From Candidatus Krumholzibacteriia bacterium (lineage in GTDB: Bacteria > Krumholzibacteriota > Krumholzibacteriia > JAJRXK01): a stretch of 56,916 nt of DNA. The stretch lies in contig JAOZPE010000019.1 of the NCBI GenBank assembly GCA_029932915.1, positions 1-56,916 on the forward strand, written 5' to 3'. Both the position numbers and the translations under genes were made by a program. The notes under the pieces were generated by a model. It made no database searches and was not told the origin of the DNA. It worked only from the letters and a program-made list of their open reading frames with translations. Positions 31,848 through 39,656 of the stretch are shown here, piece after piece (positions within the stretch are counted from its first letter, which is position 1; every line of letters starts with the position of its first letter).

Positions 31848-34556
31848 ATGAAGAAAGAAATCGTCGTCAATTCAACTCCCAACGAGATCCGGATCGGCAT
31901 CGTCGAAGACGGTGAGCTGGTCGAACTGCTCGGAGACAGCGCGGACTCGACCCGGATGGTGGGCAATGTCTACCTGGGGAAGGTCACCGCCGTCCGGCCG
32001 GGTCTGCAGGCCGCCTTCGTCGACATCGGTTACGAGAAGGCCGGCTTCCTCCACGTGAGCGATCTCGTGCACGAGGAACCCGAGGAGACCAAGTCCGACA
32101 ACGGCGGCGAGCGCCGCCGGGGCCGCAGCCGTGAGGGGATGCGTCCCATCGAGCGGATGATCCGCGAGGGCGATCAGCTCCTCGTGCAGGTGGTCAAGGA
32201 GGCCCTGGGAACCAAGGGGCCGCGCCTGACCGCCGACATCAGCCTTCCCGGGCGCTTCCTCGTGCTGATGCCCAAGGGCAAGCACGTCGGCGTGAGCCGC
32301 AAGATCGGCGACCGCCAGGAGCGGGCCCGCTTGAAGGCGATGCTCACCTCGGTTCGCCCGGACAAGGGCGCGTTCATCATCCGCACGGCCGGCGAGGGCA
32401 TCGACGAGAAGATGCTGCGCAAGGACGTGGAGTATCTCACCTCGACCCTGCAGAAGATCGAGGAGCGCGCGAAGGAAGTGACCGCTCCGGCCATCGTCCA
32501 CGAGGACGTCGGTCTCATCGTGGGTCTCATCCGCGATGTCCTGACCGAGGACGTCGACGCGGTCCACATCGACAACGAGGTCGACTACCGCCGCCTGGTC
32601 GAATACGTGAAGACCTTCTCGCCCAAGCTGCTCAACCGCATCAAGCTGTACCGCGGCGACGTCTCGCTGTTCGACAAGTTCGACATCGAGAGCGAGCTCA
32701 AGCGAAGCCTCGAGCGGAAGGTGTGGATGAAGAAGGGTGGCTACATCGTCATCGACCAGACCGAGGCGCTGGTGGCCATCGACGTCAACACCGGGCGGTT
32801 CACCGGAAAGAGGAACCAGGAAGAGACCATCTTCAAGACCAACATGATGGCGGCACGGGAGGTTCCCCGGCAACTGCGCCTGCGCAACATCGGCGGGATC
32901 GTGGTCATCGACTTCATCGACATGGAGAACGAGGCCAACAAGAGGAAGGTGCTCAACGAGCTGCGTACCTACCTCAAACGCGACCGCGCCCGGACCAAGA
33001 CCTTCACCATCAGCGATCTGGGCCTGGTGGAGATGAGCCGTCAACGGGTGCGCGAGAGCCTGCAGTCGCGGCTGAGCGACACCTGTCCCTTCTGCAAGGG
33101 CAGCGGCTACATCCTCTCGCTCGACACCCTGGCCAACCGGGTCGAGCGCCTGTTGGCCAAGTGCGGGCTGACGACGCGGGAGACCGCCATCCAGGTGCAG
33201 GCCAATCCCAGTCTGGCCGTCCACCTGCTGACCGATCGGGGCGCGGCCATCGAGAAGATCGCGCGCGATTTCAACATGAAGATCGACATCCTCGACGACG
33301 CCCGTATCCATCGCGAGGACTTCCGCATCGTCTCCCTGCGCAGCCGCAAGGATCTGACCAGCCAACTGGAGAGCGCGTCGTGGAAGGGGGCGGTCACCCG
33401 CCGCTCGAGCGCCGCGGCCCAGGCCGGAGGGTCGGATTCGAGGGAGAGCAGCGACAGACGCGGACGGGGCGGGCGATCGCGCAACGCCGAGGCGGGCCGC
33501 GGAGGCCGGGATGAAGGCCGCCGGGAGAGCCCGTCGCGGAGTGGGCGGCGGGAGGAGAGCCGCTCGGCTTCCGATACGAGGCGTTCACAGGGCGGTCGTC
33601 GTTCGACGGCGCGCGAGGAAAGCCCCGAACGCGAGGGACGTCCGGTCAGCGGTGGACGGGAGGGCCGGACCGCCGAGTCTTCCGGCGGGCGGCGTTCCTC
33701 CACTTCGCGCGGCCGGCGCTCCGACAGTCGCCCGACGCGCAGCGGGGCGGCACCGGATACGGCTTCGGCACCACCGCGATCCCAATCGTCCGCCGCCGGC
33801 GGCGACGATGCAACGAAGGCCTCGGAGGACCGTTCCCCTGCTCCCGTCGGGACGGGCGAGGAGGGCTCCCGGAGCACTTCGAGCACCCGCCGCCGCCGTG
33901 GCCGCCGCGGCCGTCGCGGGCGCGGTCGGGGACGCAGCAAGAGCAGTGAAGAGGCCGCGGTCGCTGGAGGGAGCGAGAGCTCCGGGTCGCGTGCGGAGGC
34001 GACAGGGGCCCAGGCGACAGGGGCAGGGGAGAAGGAAGACGCCTCGCCGACCGCAGCCGCGGGGATGCAGAAGGATCAGGGTTCTTCCCGGGCTCCCTCG
34101 GGCCCGGCCACGGATACCGCGGAGTCCGGGGGACCTGCTGCCGATCCCGGTCGTGCCGATGAAGTCCCGACGTCCTCGGAGCGGAGCAGCCGCACGAGGC
34201 GGCGTCGGGTTCCTTCCTCGCGCGGGCGTTCGCGGCCGACGGGTCGTTCCGAGGCGCCGGAGCGTCCCGAGTCGGCCGATCGTCCCGAAGCACCGGAGCG
34301 TCCCCGATCGACGCCCCGTCCCGAGTCGACCGATCGTCCCGAAGCGCCGGAGCGTCCGGGACCCGTGAGCCAGCCTTCGCCGCCTCCGGTGGATCCCACT
34401 CCAGCCCGGCCGGAGCCTTCCGGTGCAGGGTCCGGGGAAGCGGATCGGCCGCCGAGCGCTTCCAGGGCGGTCGAGTCGACGACCGGCCCGGCCGCTTCGA
34501 GTGAGGAGAAGCCGCGCCGGCGGGGTCGGCGACCGCGGCGGGTCGTGCGGCGCTGA
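31848..34556 (+). CDS. rng: Ribonuclease G/E family protein with long disordered tail
   Basis: 902 residues, roughly twice the length of RNase G. N-terminal S1 RNA-binding domain (about 36-125) with an Arg/Glu insertion, then the catalytic core: metal-binding D312 in IDVNTGRFTGKRNQEET and D355 in VVIDFIDM, and the zinc-link CPFCKGSGY (C413, C416). It processes rRNA and starts mRNA decay. From about residue 510 to the end lies a disordered tail rich in Arg, Ser, Gly, Pro and Glu with RGRRGRRGRGRGR-type RNA-binding patches and 12-residue RPEAPERP repeats. By analogy with RNase E this tail could scaffold a degradosome. The weak ribosome site suggests coupling to the upstream gene. Confidence 0.95.
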   Translation: MKKEIVVNSTPNEIRIGIVEDGELVELLGDSADSTRMVGNVYLGKVTAVRPGLQAAFVDIGYEKAGFLHVSDLVHEEPEETKSDNGGERRRGRSREGMRPIERMIREGDQLLVQVVKEALGTKGPRLTADISLPGRFLVLMPKGKHVGVSRKIGDRQERARLKAMLTSVRPDKGAFIIRTAGEGIDEKMLRKDVEYLTSTLQKIEERAKEVTAPAIVHEDVGLIVGLIRDVLTEDVDAVHIDNEVDYRRLVEYVKTFSPKLLNRIKLYRGDVSLFDKFDIESELKRSLERKVWMKKGGYIVIDQTEALVAIDVNTGRFTGKRNQEETIFKTNMMAAREVPRQLRLRNIGGIVVIDFIDMENEANKRKVLNELRTYLKRDRARTKTFTISDLGLVEMSRQRVRESLQSRLSDTCPFCKGSGYILSLDTLANRVERLLAKCGLTTRETAIQVQANPSLAVHLLTDRGAAIEKIARDFNMKIDILDDARIHREDFRIVSLRSRKDLTSQLESASWKGAVTRRSSAAAQAGGSDSRESSDRRGRGGRSRNAEAGRGGRDEGRRESPSRSGRREESRSASDTRRSQGGRRSTAREESPEREGRPVSGGREGRTAESSGGRRSSTSRGRRSDSRPTRSGAAPDTASAPPRSQSSAAGGDDATKASEDRSPAPVGTGEEGSRSTSSTRRRRGRRGRRGRGRGRSKSSEEAAVAGGSESSGSRAEATGAQATGAGEKEDASPTAAAGMQKDQGSSRAPSGPATDTAESGGPAADPGRADEVPTSSERSSRTRRRRVPSSRGRSRPTGRSEAPERPESADRPEAPERPRSTPRPESTDRPEAPERPGPVSQPSPPPVDPTPARPEPSGAGSGEADRPPSASRAVESTTGPAASSEEKPRRRGRRPRRVVRR
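34245..34361 (+). repeat. 36-bp in-frame repeats in the RNase G tail
   Basis: About three imperfect copies encode RSEAPERPESAD, RPEAPERPRSTP, (RPESTD), RPEAPERPGPVS. Copies are similar enough to expand or contract by slippage. Not a CRISPR array: in frame, no spacers. Confidence 0.85.
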
Positions 34557-34635
34557 AGCAGCGGCCGCTGGCCGAGCGGTTTCGGTGGCGCGGATCTTCG
34601 TGCCCGATGGAATGGAGATGGGGTGGAGACCCGCT

Positions 34636-35316
34636 CTACGCGGGGCGCGCTGAAGGGCGCGATGGTGCTTCCACACCGAAGAGGGGAAGTTGCCCGGGCT
34701 CCTCGTCCGCTTCGGAGGGGACCGGCGCATGCACCGCCGCCGGGATGAAGGACAGCAAGGCCGCTCCTTCGGGGAAGCCTTCGCCGAGCATGCCCACGCT
34801 CTCGAGGGCCTGCAGATAGGCTTCGGCCTCCTTGTGCCGCTCGTCGCGACCGACGAGCGCGGCGAATCGCGGACCATGGTTGGGGACGACCAGGTGGGCG
34901 AGTTCATGGAGGAGCAGATGCCGCAGGACCCATGAGGGATGACCCCTCAGGCGCTCACTGATGCGGATCGAACCCTTTCCCGTCTGCAGATCGGTGGTGC
35001 AGGAACCCCAGCGGCGCTGCTGGCGTCGGCTGAAGCGGACGGTGAACGGGGGCAGGTCGAGATCGGCCAGATGAGTGCGGGCCACCTCCCGGGCCAGATC
35101 CTCCAGGCGTCGCTCGTCGAAGACCCGCTCACGGGAGAGGGCCCTCCACAGCCGCGCTCTCAGCTCCGGCAGGATCCGGTCGAGTTCGGCGTTGCCGATC
35201 CGCAGGGGGACCCGGGCCCGCAGGCGTCCCTTCTCCAGGCGCAGCTCGACGGTGCGCCGCCGTCGCCGCACGATCTCGATGTGCGGGGGAAGCAGGTCAT
35301 CGCCGGCTGGCTTCAC
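34636..35316 (-). CDS. YgjP-like M48/WLM-fold metallopeptidase (DUF45)
   Basis: 226 residues. Carries RWGSC (102-106) and the zinc motif HELAH (137-141) with third ligand H147 (PNHGPRF), the pattern of the YgjP/DUF45 family. Some members are reported as nucleotide pyrophosphatases; others look like gluzincin peptidases. The C-terminus has a 50-residue extension (from GEGFPEGAALLSF). I chose the GTG at 35316, which has AGGAG 7 nt upstream and lies inside the end of the rhomboid gene (20 bp overlap); the longer frame would overlap it by 143 bp. Convergent with rng across an 79-bp gap. Confidence 0.85.
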   Translation of the reverse strand: MKPAGDDLLPPHIEIVRRRRRTVELRLEKGRLRARVPLRIGNAELDRILPELRARLWRALSRERVFDERRLEDLAREVARTHLADLDLPPFTVRFSRRQQRRWGSCTTDLQTGKGSIRISERLRGHPSWVLRHLLLHELAHLVVPNHGPRFAALVGRDERHKEAEAYLQALESVGMLGEGFPEGAALLSFIPAAVHAPVPSEADEEPGQLPLFGVEAPSRPSARPA

Positions 35317-36112
35317 GCAGGATCTCCTGTTCCCGTTCGGTGAGACTGTCGATGCCATGGCGGGAGATCTTCTCGAGGATCTCGTCGATGGGAGGGTCGC
35401 CCGGCCGGGGTCCGCCGCCGCGCCCACTCCAGCCTTCACTCCACCAGCGCGAGCGGGCGCCTCTCACCCGCTGGACCACCCGGTCGAGACGGGGGTTGTA
35501 GCGCAGGTAGAGCCAGCCGAAGAGCATGCCTCCCAGATGGGCGAAGTGGGCCACCGGCGAGCCGGGCTGACCCAGGGCACCGAAGAGGTCGAGAAGGACG
35601 AGCCCCACGATGAGGTACTTCATGCGCAGGCCGATCAAGCCCCACAGATAGACGATCTGGTTGGGGTACATCATGGCGTAGGCCAGCAGCAGACCCATGA
35701 TCGCCGCGCTGGCTCCGATGATGGGGATGTGCGAACCCCAGTTGACCAGCGCCTGCACCAGTCCTCCTCCGATGCCGCAGACCATGTAGTAGCGCAGGAA
35801 GAGATCGCTGCCCCAGATGGCCTCGATCGCGGTCCCGAACATCCAGAGCATGAACATGTTGAAGAGGATGTGCAGGAAGCCGCCGTGCAGGAACATGTAG
35901 GTGACCAGGGTATAGATCCTCAGCGGCCACAACTCGGCGGGAATGAGCGCGAAGTGGCTCGTCGTGTTCCATCCGGCCAACAGTTCGAGCAGGAAGATCC
36001 CGATGTTCAGCCCCAGCAGGAGACGGACCATCGGCGAGGCCACCATGCCGGGTCCGATGCGAAAGGGGGAGGGGCGTCGGTAGCTGCCGTAAGGGGAATA
36101 GGGCATGTCCAC
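35297..36112 (-). CDS. Rhomboid-family intramembrane serine protease
   Basis: 271 residues with six membrane helices between about 30 and 205. The catalytic dyad is S135 in IIGASAAIMG and H192 in HFAHLGGMLFGW. The HGGFLHILFNMFMLW segment (76-90) holds the conserved HxxxN-type loop. It cleaves membrane protein segments; the substrate is unknown. The cytosolic C-terminus is Gly/Pro-rich and ends DSLTEREQEILREASRR. Starts GTG 36112 or ATG 36106; neither has a clear ribosome site. Overlaps ygjP by 20 bp, so the two are co-expressed. Confidence 0.93.
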   Translation of the reverse strand: MDMPYSPYGSYRRPSPFRIGPGMVASPMVRLLLGLNIGIFLLELLAGWNTTSHFALIPAELWPLRIYTLVTYMFLHGGFLHILFNMFMLWMFGTAIEAIWGSDLFLRYYMVCGIGGGLVQALVNWGSHIPIIGASAAIMGLLLAYAMMYPNQIVYLWGLIGLRMKYLIVGLVLLDLFGALGQPGSPVAHFAHLGGMLFGWLYLRYNPRLDRVVQRVRGARSRWWSEGWSGRGGGPRPGDPPIDEILEKISRHGIDSLTEREQEILREASRR

Positions 36113-36298
36113 GATGGGGTTGGAGGAAGAGTCGCACGGCTGCGGCCGGCCTGCGGACCCCCTGGCCCGGGTTCCGGCGCCGTCGAGTCGGCGGGCACAC
36201 CGTGAATCCCCAGGTGCACGATGGCCGGCCCGGCGGTAGCATCCGTCGACAAGCTAGCACAGATGGAGACCGACGACCCGGTCGAAGTGGAGGGAATC
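36113..36298. promoter_or_regulatory. Divergent region rhomboid (-) / LOG family (+)
   Basis: Contains a -10-like TAGCAT at 36237-36242 for the plus strand (no good -35), and a GGAGGG ribosome site at ~36288 before the GTG at 36299. An ATG at 36263 is an alternative, longer LOG start. Confidence 0.4.
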
Positions 36299-36844
36299 GT
36301 GACGACGAAACGAACGAGGAGAGTGGTGGTCTTCGGGAGCTCCCGCTGCCCCGAAGGTGGAGACGATCACCGGCGGGCGGTCGAGGTGGGAACCATCCTG
36401 GGCCGGCATGGTCTCGAGGTGGTCACCGGCGGCTACCAGGGAAGCATGGGGGCGGTCTCCCGCGGGGCCAAGGAGGCCGGAGGCCGGGTGGTGGGGATCA
36501 CGACGGCGATCTTCGCCGATCGGGTGCCCAATCCCTGGCTGGACGAGAGGATCGACGAGCCGGACTATCCCACCCGCATGGCCCGTCTCCTGCGGGAGGG
36601 CGATGCCTACCTGGCCCTGCCCGGAGGCCTGGGCACCCTCTCCGAATGGCTCGCAGCCTGGTGTCTGGCGAGCATCGGACAACTCGGGGGCCCCCTGTGG
36701 GCCTTCGCCGATCCCTGGCGGCCGATCCACGAACGCGTGGTCGCTCTTCCCGAAGTAGGGCCCGAACGAGCGGCCGGGGTGGAGTGGGTGGAGGGCCCCG
36801 AAGATTTTCACTGGAAGCTGGAACGCTGGTTGTCGGGGAAGTAG
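36299..36844 (+). CDS. LOG family protein (cytokinin-activating/nucleotide phosphoribohydrolase-like)
   Basis: 181 residues. Rossmann-like fold with VVVFGSSRCPE at the start, VVTGGYQGSMGAVSRGAKEAGG and the catalytic PGGLGTLSE motif (PGGxGTxxE). LOG proteins hydrolyse nucleoside monophosphates, releasing the base and ribose 5-phosphate; many bacterial ones have a housekeeping role with no cytokinin link. Start GTG 36299 with GGAGGG 6 nt upstream. The archaeal-type GAPDH gene follows after 67 bp. Confidence 0.88.
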   Translation: MTTKRTRRVVVFGSSRCPEGGDDHRRAVEVGTILGRHGLEVVTGGYQGSMGAVSRGAKEAGGRVVGITTAIFADRVPNPWLDERIDEPDYPTRMARLLREGDAYLALPGGLGTLSEWLAAWCLASIGQLGGPLWAFADPWRPIHERVVALPEVGPERAAGVEWVEGPEDFHWKLERWLSGK

Positions 36845-36911
36845 ACTTCCTCGAATCCGGCGCGGCGCGTTCCGCCCCTCCTTCTCAGTCATTTCGCGGA
36901 GGATCAATTGC

Positions 36912-37976
36912 ATGAAGAGCAGCAAGAACGTCCTGGTCATCGGAACGGGAACCATCGGCGAGCCGCTGATCGGTCTGCTCACTTCCATCAAGGATGAATT
37001 GGGTATCAATGAGGTGCGTTTCCACAAGCGCACGCCTCTGTTGACGGACCGCTCGAAGGTCAAGGATCTGGTCCGGCGCGGCGCGGTCTTCGTGGCCGAT
37101 GCCGACCGCCACGCCGACTTCCGCGAAATCGGTCTGAATCCCGCCCATGAGACGGCCGATGCCATGGAAGATGCCGACGTCATCATCGACTGCACGCCCG
37201 CGGGCAACGAGATGAAGGAGAAGTTCTACAACCAGTACGTGGACAACACGAAGCTCTTCATCGCCCAGGGAAGCGAGTTCGGTTTCGGGAAGATGTACGC
37301 GCGTGGGGTGAACGACGCCGCTCTCGATCCCAACGAGGACAAGTTCGTCCAGGTGGTCTCGTGCAACACCCACAACCTCTCGGTCATCGTCGACACCCTG
37401 GGTCTGGCCGACGGCAAGGACAACCTCGAAGAGGGACGCTTCGTGTGCATCCGCCGCGCCAATGACCTGAGCCAGGACAGCAAGTTCATCCCTTCGCCGG
37501 AGGTGGGGAAGCACAAGGATGGAAGGTTCGGCACCCACCACGCCCGCGATGCCTGGCACCTGTTCCAGACCCTTGGTCTCGACCTGAATCTCTTCTCCTC
37601 GGCGATGAAGCTGAACACGCAGTACATGCACGTCATCCACTTCAGCCTGAAGCTGAAGAGGGAGACCACGATCGAGAAGATCGTCGGGCACATCGAGTCG
37701 AACGACCGCATCGCGGTCACGCACAAGCACACCGCGAACTCGGTGTTCTCCTTCGGACGCGACCACGGCTTCTTCGGGCGCATCCTCAATCAGACCGTCA
37801 TTCCCACCGATACGCTGTCCCTGCGGGACGGGCACGAGCTCACCGGCTTCTGCTTCACCCCGCAGGACGGCAACTCGATCCTCTCGTCGGTGGCGGCGAC
37901 GGCCTGGGCGCTCGATCCCGAGAACTACGAGAAGCGGATCCAGCCGCTCCAGCGCTTCTTCTTCGACGAGGTGTAG
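36912..37976 (+). CDS. Archaeal-type (type II) glyceraldehyde-3-phosphate dehydrogenase homologue
   Basis: 354 residues, cytoplasmic. Nucleotide fold GTGTIGEP (11-18). Catalytic Cys C151 in VVSCNTHNL aligns with the VVSCNTTGL of archaeal GAPDH; H209/H210 in GTHHARD align with SHHGPD. Further agreement: NTQYMHVIHFSLKL versus the archaeal TLMHMH strand, and SFGRDHGFFGRI versus EYGRDLGRLRY. So it belongs to the archaeal type II family rather than bacterial GapA. It should oxidise glyceraldehyde 3-phosphate with NAD(P), or act on a related aldehyde. Good ribosome site GGAGG. A strong hairpin terminator follows (38008-38043). Confidence 0.8.
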   Translation: MKSSKNVLVIGTGTIGEPLIGLLTSIKDELGINEVRFHKRTPLLTDRSKVKDLVRRGAVFVADADRHADFREIGLNPAHETADAMEDADVIIDCTPAGNEMKEKFYNQYVDNTKLFIAQGSEFGFGKMYARGVNDAALDPNEDKFVQVVSCNTHNLSVIVDTLGLADGKDNLEEGRFVCIRRANDLSQDSKFIPSPEVGKHKDGRFGTHHARDAWHLFQTLGLDLNLFSSAMKLNTQYMHVIHFSLKLKRETTIEKIVGHIESNDRIAVTHKHTANSVFSFGRDHGFFGRILNQTVIPTDTLSLRDGHELTGFCFTPQDGNSILSSVAATAWALDPENYEKRIQPLQRFFFDEV

Positions 37977-38007
37977 ACGGGCGGGGAACTCTTCCAGGTG
38001 TTCAACG

Positions 38008-38043
38008 AAGGACGCCGGAGCACGCGATGTGTCCGGCGTCCTT
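38008..38043. terminator. Bidirectional terminator between GAPDH and TPR genes
   Basis: AAGGACGCCGGA (38008-38019) pairs perfectly with TCCGGCGTCCTT (38032-38043), with a 12-nt loop. The plus strand continues TTTGG; convergent genes on both sides fit two-way use. Confidence 0.75.
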
Positions 38044-38067
38044 TGGTATGTGGATGTCGGCAGGGGT

Positions 38068-39579
38068 CTATCGCCGGGCCTGGAGCCGGGCGAGGAGCTC
38101 CCTGGCCTCGATCACGCCGGGGTGGTCCTCGTCCGCCATGGCCATCACCTTCAGATACACCTTCAGGTGTCCGATGGCTTCCTCGTCGTGTCCCAGGCGG
38201 GCATGGGCCTTGGCCGCGAGCAGGTTCAGGTAGGGAAAGGTGGGGATGACAGCGAGGATCTTGTTCGCCTGCTCCAGCGCCGCGGCGTCGTTCCCCCCGT
38301 CGTAGTCGATCTGGGAGAGGTCGTAGCGCAGGAAGGCCTTGCGATGGCACGGGAAGGGCGCCTGATCGATGGCCCCGGCGATCTCCTCCGCAACGGGCTG
38401 CCACGCGAGCCCTTGGGCCAGGAGCAGCTTGGCCTCGAGGATCCGGCCCACGATCTCGCCGAGCTTGAGGCTGGAAGGACCCAGCTCGTCGCCCCATTTC
38501 TCCAGGAACTCCCTCCAGTAGCCGGCCGTCCGCTCCAGGGAAACGGCGGCCTCGTCCACCCGATGCAGCTCGAGCAGGGCGAAGCTCCGGTAGACCTGGA
38601 TGTTCAGGCAATTGCCCAGCGAAGAGGGATCGTCCGAGGGGTGCCGGTCCGCTTCGCGATCGGAGATCTCCAACACCTTCTCCGGTTGCATGGCCAGGTG
38701 CTCCACGTGCATCCGCTCGGGGAGGATGAAGCGCGTACTGATCCCCAGCTCGGTCATCGCGTTCTCGGCCTGGGAGAGGGTGTAGCGGGCGCGTTCGATC
38801 TGTCCGGTGATGGCCAGGGCAGTGGCCAGATGCACCGCCGATTGATAGAAGGACGGGCGGATCTCCAGGGCCTTCACGTATTCCTGGATCGCCTTGTCGT
38901 ATTGGCCGGCCGCCTGATAGGCCTCGCCCAGCGAATCGTGGGGATTGGGCTGATCGTCGGCGTAGTAGGCGTAGCGCTGCAGATTCGCGATGGCGGTGGG
39001 GAAGTCGTCCTTGTCCAGATAGAGATAACCCAACTGGTTGTGGCACATCACCCGGTTGGGGTCCAGGGCCAGTGACTTCTCGTAGAGGAGGATGGCCTGG
39101 TCGCGATCGCCCGAACTCCATGCCCTCCGGGCTCGAAGCAGGACCACCCGCACGTCATCGGGATACTTGCGGGCCATCTCCTCCAGGACGGTCTTCGATT
39201 CCTCGTGTTTTCCGAGGGACAGATCGTAGGAATAGTCGATCAACAGACGCTCGATCTCGGTCACCTCGTCCCGCAGATGGTACGCCCGTTCGATCGCTTC
39301 CTTGGCTCCCTCCTCGTCGCCGATGCTGCGCCGGGCGGTGGACAGTTCCTTCCAGGCCATGGCGAAGGTGCTGTCCAGCGCCACCGCCTGCTCGAAGGAC
39401 TGGACGGCCTCGCCCCAGAACAGTTTGTCGGTGTTCTCCATTCCCTTCTCGTACCACTGGAAGGCCTCACGGGAGGTGGTGGTGACGGGCAGGGGTTTCT
39501 CGCGCAGCCACATCGCCCATACCGCCACCGCGGCCACTGCCAGCACCAGGACGATCAAGGGCAGGGGGTGTCTCTTCAT
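38068..39579 (-). CDS. Membrane-anchored TPR protein
   Basis: 503 residues. N-terminal membrane anchor (about 5-25, LPLIVLVLAVAAVAVWAMW), then tandem TPR repeats through most of the protein (AVQSFEQAVALDSTFAMAW, AILLYEKSLALDPNRVMCH, AIQEYVKALEIRPSFYQSA and others). TPR proteins of this form hold periplasmic or membrane complexes together; the partner is unknown. ATG 39579 lies 6 nt inside a GTG at 39585; GGAAGGAA precedes both and fits ATG better. It follows the SpoIIE phosphatase gene by 77 bp on the same strand and may be its operon partner. Confidence 0.8.
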   Translation of the reverse strand: MKRHPLPLIVLVLAVAAVAVWAMWLREKPLPVTTTSREAFQWYEKGMENTDKLFWGEAVQSFEQAVALDSTFAMAWKELSTARRSIGDEEGAKEAIERAYHLRDEVTEIERLLIDYSYDLSLGKHEESKTVLEEMARKYPDDVRVVLLRARRAWSSGDRDQAILLYEKSLALDPNRVMCHNQLGYLYLDKDDFPTAIANLQRYAYYADDQPNPHDSLGEAYQAAGQYDKAIQEYVKALEIRPSFYQSAVHLATALAITGQIERARYTLSQAENAMTELGISTRFILPERMHVEHLAMQPEKVLEISDREADRHPSDDPSSLGNCLNIQVYRSFALLELHRVDEAAVSLERTAGYWREFLEKWGDELGPSSLKLGEIVGRILEAKLLLAQGLAWQPVAEEIAGAIDQAPFPCHRKAFLRYDLSQIDYDGGNDAAALEQANKILAVIPTFPYLNLLAAKAHARLGHDEEAIGHLKVYLKVMAMADEDHPGVIEARELLARLQARR

Positions 39580-39656
39580 GCTCACGGTTCCTTCCCCCCG
39601 AGTTCATCGGTGGGGCGACAAGGAGAATTGAGGCCCACAGGGTCCATGGCCTGAAT

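Noticed and set aside
34245-34361. Repeat in rng as a mobile or CRISPR element
   Set aside because: It is in frame, encodes a periodic peptide and has no spacers.
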